Assembly: GCA_946803715.1 (NCBI GenBank)
Contig: CAMPET010000002.1
Coordinates: forward strand, 703,526-767,525
From: Beroe ovata
Lineage: Eukaryota > Ctenophora > Nuda > Beroida > Beroidae
DNA length: 64,000 nt
Reading direction: 5' to 3'
Shown: positions 29,098-40,004 of the stretch, piece after piece
Layout: every line of letters starts with the position of its first letter
How positions within the stretch are numbered: the first letter of the stretch is position 1
Made by a program: the position numbers and the translations under genes
The notes under the pieces: generated by a model
The model's database searches: none
Told to the model about the DNA's origin: nothing
What the model saw: only the letters and a program-made list of their open reading frames with translations

Positions 29098-29639
29098 ACA
29101 ATCATCTCGTTAGGATGTTGCAATGTTCGGGAGTAGACACAGTACGATCTTATCTTCAAGTTATGCGAGATGCATCTTCAGAGCTTATCAGTCAGCTACT
29201 AGTGGAGTGAGTCGTGTTCAAATGACACCTATCACCTGTTTAACACCTGTTTGGCACCTCTTCAACACCTGCTAATATCCTCAGGAGCAGAAAAAGTCGG
29301 TAACACTGAACAAGTATCAGAACGTAATCGCCTCCCAATGCAGTCAGAGACTACGTACCCTCGTAAGTGCCTCTTACAGGCCATATTGTAATAGATAGAC
29401 TTGTTGAGGGCCTTCACTTACAGCCTATCATGTGGAATGTGGATATAGTTTATCACTAGTTCACGTGTCTTGTACAGGGTAAGATGAGGAGAGTTCCACT
29501 GTCAGATGGACAGACACAGATGACACTGACACAATATGACCTCTCTTCCACCACAGAATTGGACACCCTTTTCTCAGAAATCCAGCACATTTCACTCATC
29601 CCTCTCTCCCACCCGGTATTATATCGCCGCGCGCGTGTG
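29098..29639 (+). repeat. 5' segment shared with the first KH gene
   Basis: Near-identical partner of 20247-20812. It covers exons 1-3 of paralogue 3, its introns and about 25 bp upstream of the ATG. Confidence 0.9.
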
Positions 29640-29674
<35 letters not shown>

Positions 29675-32600
29675 CTATAACTTAAACTAGCCCGGCGTAT
29701 TCTATTCACTTGTTCTATTTACTTGTTCTATTCCCTTGTTCCATTTACTTGTTCTATTGATTCAATATTTCAGGCAATCAGAAACTATTTGAAACTAAGG
29801 GATCAGGAATTCCGCAAGTCAGTCGATATCAGTACAGACCGAGTAGTGGCATTTCTTGACAACAACGTCGTCATAGGAGGAAGGAAAGGGGAAGATGAAA
29901 CTACTGATCGTATAAACCAGTTCATATCCTCTCTTAGTGTGTCGGAAGTGACACTTCCACCAGGCGTGACAGGTGACGAAGTCATCAAGCGGGAGTTTGG
30001 TAGAAGTTTGTATCGGCTGAAGGGAAGGTATCCTCGTGTTGTGTACACAGTTGGGAATAACGCGATCATGGCAGTCGGCAAGAACTGTGAAGATGTGAAG
30101 AATTTCTGTAGAGATCTTGAGTTGGAAATGTCTCGCGGTGCTCGAGCGAAGGAAGCTGTGAAAAACGTTTGTTCTTAATATCTTCCATTATAAAATCGGA
30201 TGACAACGAAAGGCAGACAATACTATGGGGAAACTATACTGTGTTCCTGCAGGATGAAGTCAGGAGCAAGCCTATTCGCTGGAACTGGGAGTTTGTGCTA
30301 CGACTCTTAACGTTAGGGGGAGTGGAGGTAGGAAGAACGGCGTCCAGTAAACACGGCATCGAGTTTAGGAATTTGAAACATCAGGTTTGAACTATACTTA
30401 CCTAATTCGAACTATCTGCGAAAGATTTGTCAGAAACGCTGAATTTGAATGGACGACAGTTTCATCCAACTGCTAATTCGACAACCATATTTGGTAGTAA
30501 CTGTACATTTGTATTTCGATCCATCCTATAATAACCCATTGTACAGGGAGAGAAACTAGATGTGAAGCTGACAGCTACACGAGGATTACCCTGCAGAGCG
30601 CAGTTAACAGGATGTCCCGATCATGTGGCGCTGGTTAGTGATATCCTGGACACACAGCATGGTGAGAAGTATCACTACAGGGTGATTGAGGGAGCAGACC
30701 ATCCCCATCCTGATCTGCTGAGGTTTGTGGTGGTCACGTCACACCTCCACAAGGACCAGCTGAAAGTACCCGCTTCGCACGACAAGGTATTTACATATCT
30801 TGGGATTCTCTCCGGAACATGTTGCTGTTGTTCCGGAACAAATTTGAATCTTGAAATTAACTTTTTCTTCACAATATTCAGCATCGGAAACGCCTCACTT
30901 CGGTCATATTGAATCATATTTAAGTACATGTCTCTTGTCTAACCATGAGGGTAGGACTAGGTGTTACGCTAGTCATGTATAACTCTCAGCTACCACCACC
31001 CAATACTCCCCAATTCGCAGGTGTGGGTGGAATGTCGGCGGGAGGATAACTTCACCATGACTCTCTGTGGGGAGGATGAGGAGCGCGTGTCACAGATCCA
31101 CGATCAGTTTAGCAGCATTATCAGACAATTCAGAGTGGCGAGGGTGGCTCTCCCAGGGGGGCTACCCCACTACATAGCCAATAATATCTGCAGGGAGCTT
31201 CACGTCGATAACGAGGTATATATTCATCAGTCTATCAGTTTAATTGGTAGCAGTTCTTTGGAAGGAGCTATACTATGAGTACACCTGGATATGTTGTGCG
31301 TAGCTAACACGTGATGTAACACGTGATATTACGCGTGATATAACACGTGATATAACACGTGATATAACACGTGATATAACACGTGATATAACACGTGATG
31401 TAACACGTGATACTCTTCTCATTCCAGATATACGCTAAACAAGACGGAACTACACATATATTGGTGTACGGGACGGGTTTAAACCTGGAATCGGAAACAG
31501 ACACACTGAGGAGTTTCCTGGGCAGCTTCATACACAGCGAACTGGTTCGTTGTGTAACTTATCTGTCACTTCCGATCTATTAGGCGAATGTTCGGAAGGA
31601 AGGAAAAAGACGCGCAATTGTAAGCAAATGTAAGGAGTTTCTGCTGTAAAGAACGCCTTTTTCCTTCCGTCCCCTTTTCGTTCCATGTGTTCACATACCG
31701 GTTATCGTTCGGTTCGAGATGTCTCTTATTTTATAGTAATTTGCGGTACTTATTGATGTTTAAATGAGGCATCTCGAAACGTCTTTCCGAGACACCGCAG
31801 TCGCTGAGCGAGACATCACTCAATGATGTACCTAGTGGTTTAAGGTTCCAGTTTTTCGTTAAGCGCTTCAATCTCTTGTGCCAAAAATGTGTTGGTCATA
31901 CAGTCTTTAAAATTAAATGAACTGAAAAGTAGGTGCTGTGTCATGACTTATGAAGTGGTGTCATATATTGACTCCATCTCTCTGTCTCACAGGAATGCAT
32001 CGATACCAGGGAGGTAGCATTGTTCAAGAAGCTGATTTACGATACATGGTATCTACGATCCCGATTTCCCAGTACATTTGTAAAATGGAGTCCCAATAAA
32101 TTCACCTCTCCTCTTTCCATCACATTGTTGGGTCCGGAGAGTGAAGTTAACGAGTTACGATGCCTGGTTATGGGATGGACTGAGTGTCACTACCCCGTCC
32201 CTGAGACATGTGACATGGGCAAGTTACAGTTCTACATCGACAGGTTCCGGAAATTACCACTCGCGGTAGATTGTAGGCTTGGGGAGGGCGAGGTTACCAT
32301 GTTCGGCTCGGAGGATGGGATGGAGACGGTGAAGACAATTCTAGACACTGATATTGACATGAGCAATCACAGGGAGGGCAAAGCCCCCTTCTTCTTCGAA
32401 ATTCCATACGAGGTCAACGGAAGCAGGTACTTGGCAATTTTAGTCGCTGTGAGAATTGTGGATTTTTATGCTTTTGTGGATTATTTTACACTGTGCTTTG
32501 AACTATGATACAGTAATTATTTAGTTGCTTTTCGCAGGACTTACTACAAAGCTCATCTACTCAAAGTCCTGTTCACTGCGACAAATAGTTTCCTAACGAG

Positions 32601-32896
32601 GTTCAGACTCGCTAGAACACATATGATCCGTAACAAGATGTTTTTCACCGGCCCTGACGCCCAACAAGCTCTCCAATACTTCAGTAAGTCAGAATTGTTG
32701 TTTAGCATGATAGTCACACATTGTTTTATGTGCGCAGTTGTTATACACAGGTCAGATTGTCCACCGTCTATGATATATTTTCCTTTCAGTTAGCTCTGGA
32801 TATGAAGTTAACTCTGATTATGAAGTTAAGAAGAGAGATGAAGTCAGAGACTCGAGTTTTGTCGAGACACAACCACCGACTGACAGACCAATGTAA
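29123..32896 (+). CDS. KH-like repeat protein with arginine-rich leader, paralogue 3
   Basis: Exons 29123-29206, 29285-29362, 29478-29615, 29774-30166, 30253-30384, 30547-30786, 31021-31215, 31428-31544, 31993-32426, 32538-32683 and 32790-32896 give 687 residues. The first 100 residues are almost identical to paralogue 1. From exon 4 on the proteins diverge strongly. The KH position reads DEVIKREFGRSLYRL, without the GxxG loop, so RNA binding there may be lost. Later parts keep the alternating strand and helix pattern. The C-terminal exon is acidic and polar. Donors after exons 4 and 5 (GTTTGT, GTTTGA) are weak, so those boundaries are the least certain. Confidence 0.65.
29642..29672. repeat. 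(TG)n microsatellite
   Basis: About 15 TG units. It begins just where the homology with the first KH gene ends, so it may mark a recombination endpoint. Confidence 0.85.
31304..31411 (+). repeat. 12-bp tandem array, nine units each with CACGTG
   Basis: Nine units of TAACACGTGATA (variants at positions 11-12, and one unit with TTACGCGTGATA) in exact 12-bp register, within an intron of KH paralogue 3. Eight units keep the CACGTG palindrome. Confidence 0.95.
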
Positions 32897-33375
32897 CCTA
32901 GGTTACAGAGGGGACCATAGTTCTAGCTCCCGACTCAAGGACAGCGTGATGTGATTGTATTGAAAGACGTGGAGCAAACCGATTCATAAGCTCCAGAGAG
33001 GCGTTCACTTTTTAGTACAGAAAATCTTTAAGAATTTATGGAGCAGAGAAACTATGTTGTCGATTCATTACAGTACCTGTGGAATCCACGACTTTGAGTA
33101 TTACGTGCTTTACTGTTTCTTGATGATTCTGATATTCCTTATCTGATGATAATATCAATCGTCTCAATTTCCACAATTCACACGCAAACTGCTCACGCAA
33201 TGCATGATTCGATCGCGCGCGACGCGAACAAGTGAAGGCGCGCTTGCGCCACATAGATCACGTTTTCTAATGAGCGCGTTACTGCAAGTTCTTGAGATAT
33301 TGCCACATGAAATGATGCAACCGTTTCACACTTTTCGATCCGACCTAACGAAGAAATAGGAATGTGGCAGTCACA
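32897..33375. other. Spacer after the KH cluster
   Basis: No coding frame of note. A GC-rich stretch near 33210-33250 recalls the GCGCGC parts of the hairpin elements. Confidence 0.4.
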
Positions 33376-33980
33376 CTACTTCAGTCGAATTACTGGGAAA
33401 ATAGCGAAACCTGGGACACTAAAACGCATGTTTGGAGGCTTGTTCTCATGATCCCAAAGGATGTCATCAGAAATAACACCAGTCTTGATATTTGACTTAC
33501 ACCAGAATGACACCACATCTAAGACACTACATATTCGGTCAGATAGTCCAACTAAAAAGTAAAATACAACACTTAAAATATGCACCATTTGACCATTTTT
33601 ACTTCGGGAACTTTTCTCAGCTACAAGTTCTGCTAGTCGCTTATGAAACACTCTGGCCTGAGGTGCCATTCCTCCTAGCGTACTATAGACTAGTGACATC
33701 AATCATGGAATATTTTCCATATCCCGATTAAGTCATCATGGTCCGTCAGTGTGTCCATTGCACCCCATGTAACACTTGCAGGACAGTGTTTGATAACATT
33801 TTCCCCTGTGCAGTACCCACCAGACACCCTCCTCTTGGCAATCAGTGCAACTGGAGCAATGGAGTGTATCGTTGTGTCTTCTTGATATAGAAATTCCGCC
33901 TTATTCCTATTCGCTCCCAAATGCGCCCATTTTGCCACCCCGATTTGAACTCTTTCCGCGAAGAGGCACTTAGGGGGCAA
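33376..33980 (-). mobile_element. Degraded retroelement coding fragment
   Basis: Two minus-strand open frames abut at 33699-33702. The downstream one contains STLGGMAPQARVFHKRLAEL, which resembles the C-terminal tail common in retroelement-type proteins of aquatic invertebrates. It then loses similarity after about 25 residues. The upstream one carries GANRNKAEFLYQEDTTIHSI and is unplaced. Frameshifts and the missing core make it a relic. The assignment rests on remembered motif similarity. Confidence 0.4.
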
Positions 33981-34937
33981 AAAGGGTCCGGTGGCCCTCT
34001 ATATAGTGGACACTGGACTGGTCCGCTATACTGCTATAGGGTGCACTGGTCTACTCAGCATAGTGGACTGGTCGGTGGTCTACCCTGACGTTCAAAGCAA
34101 CTTGTCGACCATTTCTCCAACTATTCTTGGGCAGAATACCAGTTTAAGTGAATGCAAGGTGAAGAATATGCTTGCGGCCCTATAGTCTGTGTCTTGGTCC
34201 GAAAATTTCAAATTTCCTATAGTGGCGGTAAGATTTATAGTGGTGGTAAAATTGTTTTTAATGCTTCCTGTAACAGTACCAGCAAGTATTGATCACAAGT
34301 AAGGCATACTGGTGCATACATATTTATCAACCATTGAAGTTAAATGTTCAAGTATGATGAATAAGCAATCTTCTCGAACAATCGCATTTTATTAAACCCA
34401 CCCATAGAATAAAGTAATTGTTCCCCGAGAATATTTTCTCATGTACGTGCAATATGGATCGTTATATACAATACCGCTGCATGAGTTGCTACAACAGATT
34501 GGTTCACATGCAGTGCAATGCAGGACGTATTGCACAATAAATGAAAAGCAATTCACATCTTTTCTTTAACTGCGCCAGTTTTATTGTTTTCTGAGCCGAG
34601 CTCATTTTTGCATGAACTATTATATAATAGTGTCGGTAGATTCGATACCGCATCAAAGTATCAACCGACTCTTATTAAATCGTCATGAAGTCAAGTTCAC
34701 ATGACTATATAGTTACCCCATACCCTACTCAAACAATTTGTTCAGTGAGCATATATCTTTCGACTTTTCATCTAAATTCACGAAGCACCTAAATAATGAT
34801 AGTTAGGGAGTTTCTTTTTATCTGGATAAATTGCTCTGAGTAGTTGGCAACTGTCCCTTGTAAACCCACCTATTGGAGGTGAAATATCATTATCAACAGA
34901 CTAGTATAATACTGATCATTTGCTGCCGCAGCACGGT
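33981..34937. other. Spacer upstream of the STPG gene
   Basis: Near 34000-34070 short CTGGACTGGTC/TATAGTGGA words repeat. The rest is AT-rich. No gene is seen. Confidence 0.4.
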
Positions 34938-36398
34938 ATGAGGACGGGACGGAAGACTAGAGTACAGAGCATACCCCGTGGCCCCATGGGGGAATACGCT
35001 GGAAGTGGTCTACTGACCAGCATGGCCCATGCAATGCCCGGACCAGCAGATTACAGCTCGCCCACAGCGCCCGGTGCTATTGGCAAGAGTGGTCCGGGGG
35101 ATTGGAGTGTGGTGGGCAAGCCTAAAGATCTGCCCGTCAGTGCCGCCCCGCCTCCCACCAGGTACCATACTGGAGAACCAATGGAGTGGTCCAAGAAGAC
35201 AATCACGCTGAAAAGCCAGGGGAAGACATGTCCCGTGGGTCCGGTGCACAATATTCACATAACACCAAGCAGGGGGCCCAATGCATACAATGTGAAGTAC
35301 GGCGGCTGTGGACAATTTTCTCAGAAATACTCCATAGGGATGAGAATTGAGGGTCCAGTCAGTGATACCCCTGGACCGACCTACCTCCCCAAAGATCAGC
35401 CACGCAACTTCTCAGTTGGACTCCCCCTTCCACTGTCGAGTGAGACTGATGGGGCTGGTCCAGCAGGATACACGCCTGCATTGCCTCAGGGCGGTCCAAA
35501 GCATGTCATTGCTTCCAAACTTAATAACGAATTAGTTGGAGCAACTCATCTACCTAGGTTCTTCGGGAGTGATGTTGGTTTCACACCGTTCACCAAAGTG
35601 GCTGAAGACAGTCCAGGTCCTATATACGACACGGGTCATATGGCCGGTCATGGGGCCATGTCGAAGAGTGTCGGCTGGCGGCAAATACATCACATATCTC
35701 GTGAAGGCAAGGTTCCAGCATGGCCAGCATCCACTAGACGGGCTCCAGCACCTGGGTCATATAACCCACGGTTCTCAGACAAGCCCAACATTCGGAGAGC
35801 GGGAATGAGACCTAGATCCATCACACCGACAGATGCAGCTGAACCTGGCCCTAACAAATATAGGCCAGAAAAAGATGAGTTCTCCAAGGTTGCCCATTCA
35901 TTTGGGCTGAAGAGCAAGCCCTCATTCCCAACAATTCTGAACTACATTAACAATGAAACAGCTTCACAACATCCAGCGCCCTCCAGAGCACACGTTGATT
36001 TTTCCAAGAATTCTGCGTCAAAACCCCAAATTGGGATACGTCTCGAGAGAAGTACTGAAGACCTGCCAGCACCTAACCAGTACAAACCGATAAAAGCAGA
36101 TAACCATGTGCCACGGTTCACGATATCCTCCAAGCAGCTTAGTCGGGAGGATAATGGGGTACCCGGGCCTGGTGCGTACAACCTCGTTAAGGACCATAAC
36201 CGACCTCTCTTCAAGATGACTGGGAGACCTAGAAGTAGGAAGACCGATGTCACACCAGGGCCCAATGCTTACAATCTCGCGAGTCATGGCACCAAAACCA
36301 CCAAGAAATCAGATGGAGTGTCTTTCAAGAGCCGACCCTCACCTTTCGTTTACTCCGGATTCAAGAGCACAAACAGAGTGTCAACCCTGCGGTGCTGA
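34938..36398 (+). CDS. Sperm-tail PG-rich repeat protein (STPG / ODF3-CIMAP type), intronless CDS
   Basis: 486 residues from the ATG at 34938, which follows a TGCCGCAG acceptor by 6 nt. An in-frame TTG at 34920 was rejected as a start. About ten repeats of the family signature are spaced by 35-60 residues: PGPADYSS, PGPTYLP, PAGYTPA, PGPIYDT, APGSYNP, PGPNKYRP, APNQYKP, PGPGAYNL and PGPNAYNL. Between them are FTISSK and FGLKSK type strands. Related proteins lie inside or along axonemal microtubule doublets and sperm-tail fibres. A structural role in cilia or flagella is therefore likely. The protein is basic overall and has no membrane segment. Confidence 0.9.
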   Translation: MRTGRKTRVQSIPRGPMGEYAGSGLLTSMAHAMPGPADYSSPTAPGAIGKSGPGDWSVVGKPKDLPVSAAPPPTRYHTGEPMEWSKKTITLKSQGKTCPVGPVHNIHITPSRGPNAYNVKYGGCGQFSQKYSIGMRIEGPVSDTPGPTYLPKDQPRNFSVGLPLPLSSETDGAGPAGYTPALPQGGPKHVIASKLNNELVGATHLPRFFGSDVGFTPFTKVAEDSPGPIYDTGHMAGHGAMSKSVGWRQIHHISREGKVPAWPASTRRAPAPGSYNPRFSDKPNIRRAGMRPRSITPTDAAEPGPNKYRPEKDEFSKVAHSFGLKSKPSFPTILNYINNETASQHPAPSRAHVDFSKNSASKPQIGIRLERSTEDLPAPNQYKPIKADNHVPRFTISSKQLSREDNGVPGPGAYNLVKDHNRPLFKMTGRPRSRKTDVTPGPNAYNLASHGTKTTKKSDGVSFKSRPSPFVYSGFKSTNRVSTLRC

Positions 36399-37395
36399 AT
36401 AATAAGACGATTCTCATGAGAGGGAAGCATTTTCCAAAGAACAGAAAATATCATATTGCGGCACGAATGTCAATCTCAATATACAGCACCCTTTGAATAG
36501 TATACGAGCTCTGTGCAAAGCCCTTAGACAAACTGCATGATATGTAAGTTATTTTGAGGAAAATCGATCATGCTGCAGTGCATAAAATTTCCATAAATAG
36601 TTTGTATCTTCCAAACTTTGTGAGTCAACCTCGCCCCCTCAATTCTCCTATTTCGAAACTCTCATTTGATCTCACTTGACTGATGAGAGCTATCCAGATG
36701 GTTTCAAATTTATGGTGTTGCGTTTAACTTGCGTCACAATTTTAAGTCTAAGATATCACAAATTCTGGTTACATTATGTAGGAAGATTTTCAAGCAATAC
36801 CTAGTACCTATATTCTTATATTGTAGGTACTATTGCGCAATACCTAGTACCTATATTGTAGGTACTATTGCTTGAAATCATGACGACTATTTTAGCATCA
36901 GCTTGTCCCTACACCTCAATGGTGAGCGGGTTTCCCACACACAAGCGAGTTGTCACTTGTCACAGTTCCAAACAGTAACTGGAAACCCACTGAGAACCGC
37001 GCTAGCCAAGAGTGATTGGTTGAAACTAATCTCCCCATAATATAGTCAAATGGTGTAAGCCTAGATTCGTTGGTTAATGCAGCAAATATCAGCTTGTCTG
37101 TCTGTTCTCATGGTAATCCGTTAAAATTACCACAATCCACGTGCTGATATTGATTGAAAATGTGCGTTGGGATGATTTCACTTATTGCAGCAAGCGTACA
37201 CGTTGAGTGTATATAAATCAATTACTTTGTGTTTGTTCTTTTCAGGTATTTCAGTTAGGTACATCTTCAATAGCTCGACCCTAATTCGTGTCATCATTCC
37301 TATGCTCTGCAGACTTAATAATCAAAGTATCAGGAAAAATTCCAATTTCAATTCATATTTTCCTTCCATCAATTGAGTGTGTTATTTCCAGTTCT
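36399..37395. other. Spacer between the STPG and MFS genes
   Basis: Includes a short duplication of CAATACCTAGTACCTATATT and its inverse near 36800-36870, which forms a small hairpin. No coding sequence is seen. Confidence 0.5.
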
Positions 37396-38859
37396 ATGGC
37401 TGAGAATTCGGAACAGAGATATGATGAGGAAGTCCACTCATTGGATGATGAGTATCAGGCAAATGAGGGAGATGAGGGGACCGAGGAACAAATAGATGTG
37501 AGTGTGGCAATAGATAACGCAGGATGTGGGCTAGGGACACTCCTTTACACAGTAGGACCCTTCATTTTCTGTGCCGGTTACGGTGCTAATATAACAATCA
37601 TGGCGATAATAAACCCAATACTTAGATGTGAGTGGAATGAATCTATCTTTTACATGTCGCTCCTAAACCCTGCTAACTACTTCACATTTGTGCTGTTCTC
37701 TTTTATTTCTGCCCCTTGGGGCGATCGATTTGGTAGAAAACCCATTGCTCTCATTGGAGCAATAGGAATGACGCTGACAGGACTTGCTTGCTTCTTCACC
37801 CAAAGTTACGGGTACCTAATCACCATGCGAGCAATAATTGGTCTTTTTCAAGGAATTGGAGGGGCTCCTGCAACAGTACTCAGTGCCGAGGTTGCTCCTA
37901 CCAAATATAGAGCTTTAGCCGCATCAGGTCACTCACTGGCTTATGGCGTCGGTGTTCTCATTACAAGTCTCATTGCTAACCTCACCATTATCGATTATGG
38001 CTGGAAGGTCTTTGTAGTGACAACAACGTTGGCAATTTCACCATCTATCTTATTTTTAGCAATTGCAGATGAGTCCCCTAGATACTGCTACCATAAGGGG
38101 CAGACAATCAAAGCAGAAAAATCTATTAAAGATATTTACAAACTTAATTGTAATGAAAGTAGCCATTTTTCACTTAAACCATCTGAGAATCCAGGTACCA
38201 TGGATGCTAGTCCTGAGCCATTTTCTGTCAAGAGATTAATTGATGTCATACATGATTCTGACAATACGCGAAATACAATCCTTCTGGCAATGATGGGATA
38301 CACAACATACCTCAGCTACGCATTGTTTGTTTTCTCTATTCCTAGGATCATCAATGGTGGCTACTGTGTTGACAACAATGCAACATTGGAGGCAAAGTGT
38401 ACATATGAACAAAGTTCATTAGTGCACCTTCTAGTAGTCAATATTGCTGAGCCTCTTGGCTTGATAGTTACACTGATATCATTAGAGAAGTTTGGGAGAA
38501 CAAAGATCTTCTCAACTGTTGGGATTGCAACTGCGGCTTTGATCATACCAATGTACATTTGTGTGCATCCCTATATCCTTTTGGCACTCATCTTCTTGGC
38601 ATATCCTGGAATTGGAACAATAGCCCTAGCTCCAGTTGTATTGACCACTGAGCTCATGCCAACATCAATCAGATCCACAATGACATCTTTTGTCATAGGA
38701 TTGGCACAAATTGGAGTACTATCAGGATTGTTTGCTATAGATTATGTTCTGACTGCTGGAGCAAGGGTAACATTTGCTATCATTCAAGTTATGGTGATAA
38801 TTTTCGGAGTTTCAGTGCTCCTGGTGAAAAGAGAGACACAAGGGGCACATCTCACTTGA
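37396..38859 (+). CDS. Major facilitator superfamily transporter, SVOP/SLC22-like, intronless CDS
   Basis: 487 residues from the ATG at 37396, 4 nt after a TTATTTCCAG acceptor. The longer open frame starting at 37288 has no homology before this ATG. A short acidic cytoplasmic N-terminus precedes about 12 membrane segments. Family marks are ILRCEW before TM2, GDRFGRKP between TM2 and TM3 (the MFS motif A), MRAIIGLFQGIGGAPATVL in TM4, ESPRY after TM6 and TSIRSTMTS near TM11. A large loop with cysteines lies in the second half (GGYCVDNNATLEAKCTYEQ). The SVOP/SV2 and SLC22 groups carry organic ions or nucleotides. The substrate cannot be read from the sequence. Confidence 0.85.
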   Translation: MAENSEQRYDEEVHSLDDEYQANEGDEGTEEQIDVSVAIDNAGCGLGTLLYTVGPFIFCAGYGANITIMAIINPILRCEWNESIFYMSLLNPANYFTFVLFSFISAPWGDRFGRKPIALIGAIGMTLTGLACFFTQSYGYLITMRAIIGLFQGIGGAPATVLSAEVAPTKYRALAASGHSLAYGVGVLITSLIANLTIIDYGWKVFVVTTTLAISPSILFLAIADESPRYCYHKGQTIKAEKSIKDIYKLNCNESSHFSLKPSENPGTMDASPEPFSVKRLIDVIHDSDNTRNTILLAMMGYTTYLSYALFVFSIPRIINGGYCVDNNATLEAKCTYEQSSLVHLLVVNIAEPLGLIVTLISLEKFGRTKIFSTVGIATAALIIPMYICVHPYILLALIFLAYPGIGTIALAPVVLTTELMPTSIRSTMTSFVIGLAQIGVLSGLFAIDYVLTAGARVTFAIIQVMVIIFGVSVLLVKRETQGAHLT

Positions 38860-39158
38860 CAAATCCTATGTGCAGTGAATATAAGGAAAAAGGGTCATAA
38901 GATTAGTAATTGTGTCCATTGTGTCCATCAATAAGAAAAAATTTGACCTCAACTGGCAATTCATTTTTAATATTCTGTTTTATTGTCTCCAGATATCTGG
39001 TGTATTTGTCTCCTAAGGCAGATCAGGAAGGTCACACGGAATTTAATCTATATGTTATCTACTGGATTAGTAGATAAACAGTGCTCAACTTCTTACTTTC
39101 TTAGAACAAAAAGGGGTCGTATGAAAATATATCAATGACCCCCTACCGACCCACTACT
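38860..39158. other. Spacer after the MFS gene
   Basis: AT-rich, then the first TGACCCCC words that introduce the foldback repeat. Confidence 0.5.
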
Positions 39159-39346
39159 GACCCCCTGCTGATCACTTTATGACCTTATTTTGACCCCCTT
39201 GAGGCCACTTTCTGACCATTTTTGACACCCTGCTGACCCCATGCTGACCACTTTATGACCTAAGGGGGTCAGCAGGGGGTCAACAATGGTCAGAAAGTGG
39301 TCTCATGGGGGTCAAAATAAGGTCATAATGTGATCACCAGGGGGTC
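39159..39346. repeat. Foldback repeat with about 82-bp inverted arms
   Basis: 39159-39240 and 39265-39346 are inverse complements with few mismatches. The shared words are GACCTTATTTTGACCCCC and CACTTTCTGACCATT. The spacer is 24 bp. Confidence 0.85.
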
Positions 39347-39492
39347 ACCAGGGGGTCAGAGGGGGTTCACCAGGGGGNNNNNNNNNNNNNNNNNNNNNNN
39401 NNNNNNNNNNGTCAGTAGGGGTTCACCAGGGGGTCAGTAGGGGGTCACCAAGGGGTCAGTAGGGGGTCAGCAGGGGGTCAGTAGGGGGTCAT
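39347..39492 (+). repeat. 11-bp GGGGTCA repeat array with assembly gap
   Basis: Tandem units such as CAGGGGGTCAC and TAGGGGGTCAG on both sides of 33 N's (39378-39410). Strand polarity is constant to the right of the foldback and inverted on its left. Confidence 0.9.
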
Positions 39493-40004
39493 ACGACCCA
39501 AAAAGGAGCTGTATGAAACGAATGACGACAAGTTTTAATAGGTGCGGCCCGACACATGTTTCATGACAAGGCAATCATCTTAATACTTACACATTTACAT
39601 GATTGGGGAGATACAGCCTCAATGAAAAATTAAAAAATTCTATTCATACTATACATCAATGATATAATGAATTGCTCAAATCTAGGCCATTTTGTCATGT
39701 TTTCACGCTATTATTAAGTCTGATCACCTTGAAAATTTGTACAGCTCGTCTCTATGTCAATATGAACGAACCCTGAAAATTTCATGCAAATCGGTCCAGC
39801 CGTTTTTCCAGAATAAAATAGCGAAGATAATAAAAACACCAAAAATTAGTGCCGTACCCGACTACGACTACGACGACCGAAATGGTAATTGAGTAAACTC
39901 GAGAACCATAAAAGATAGAGGGCAGAGGCATGATCGAAACGGCATGTGAAAGCTTGGGACAAGGAGCGTGCACTAGGCTACATGAAAAATCTTTCTATCG
40001 ATAC
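39493..40004. other. Spacer
   Basis: AT-rich. No coding sequence or repeat that I can define. Confidence 0.4.

Noticed and set aside
34920-34937. In-frame TTG start six codons before the STPG ATG
   Set aside because: Those codons precede the acceptor-like CCGCAG, so they are probably not in the mRNA.
39347-39492. CRISPR-like array from regular short repeats
   Set aside because: Units of 11 bp without unique spacers in an animal genome are a minisatellite, not a CRISPR array.
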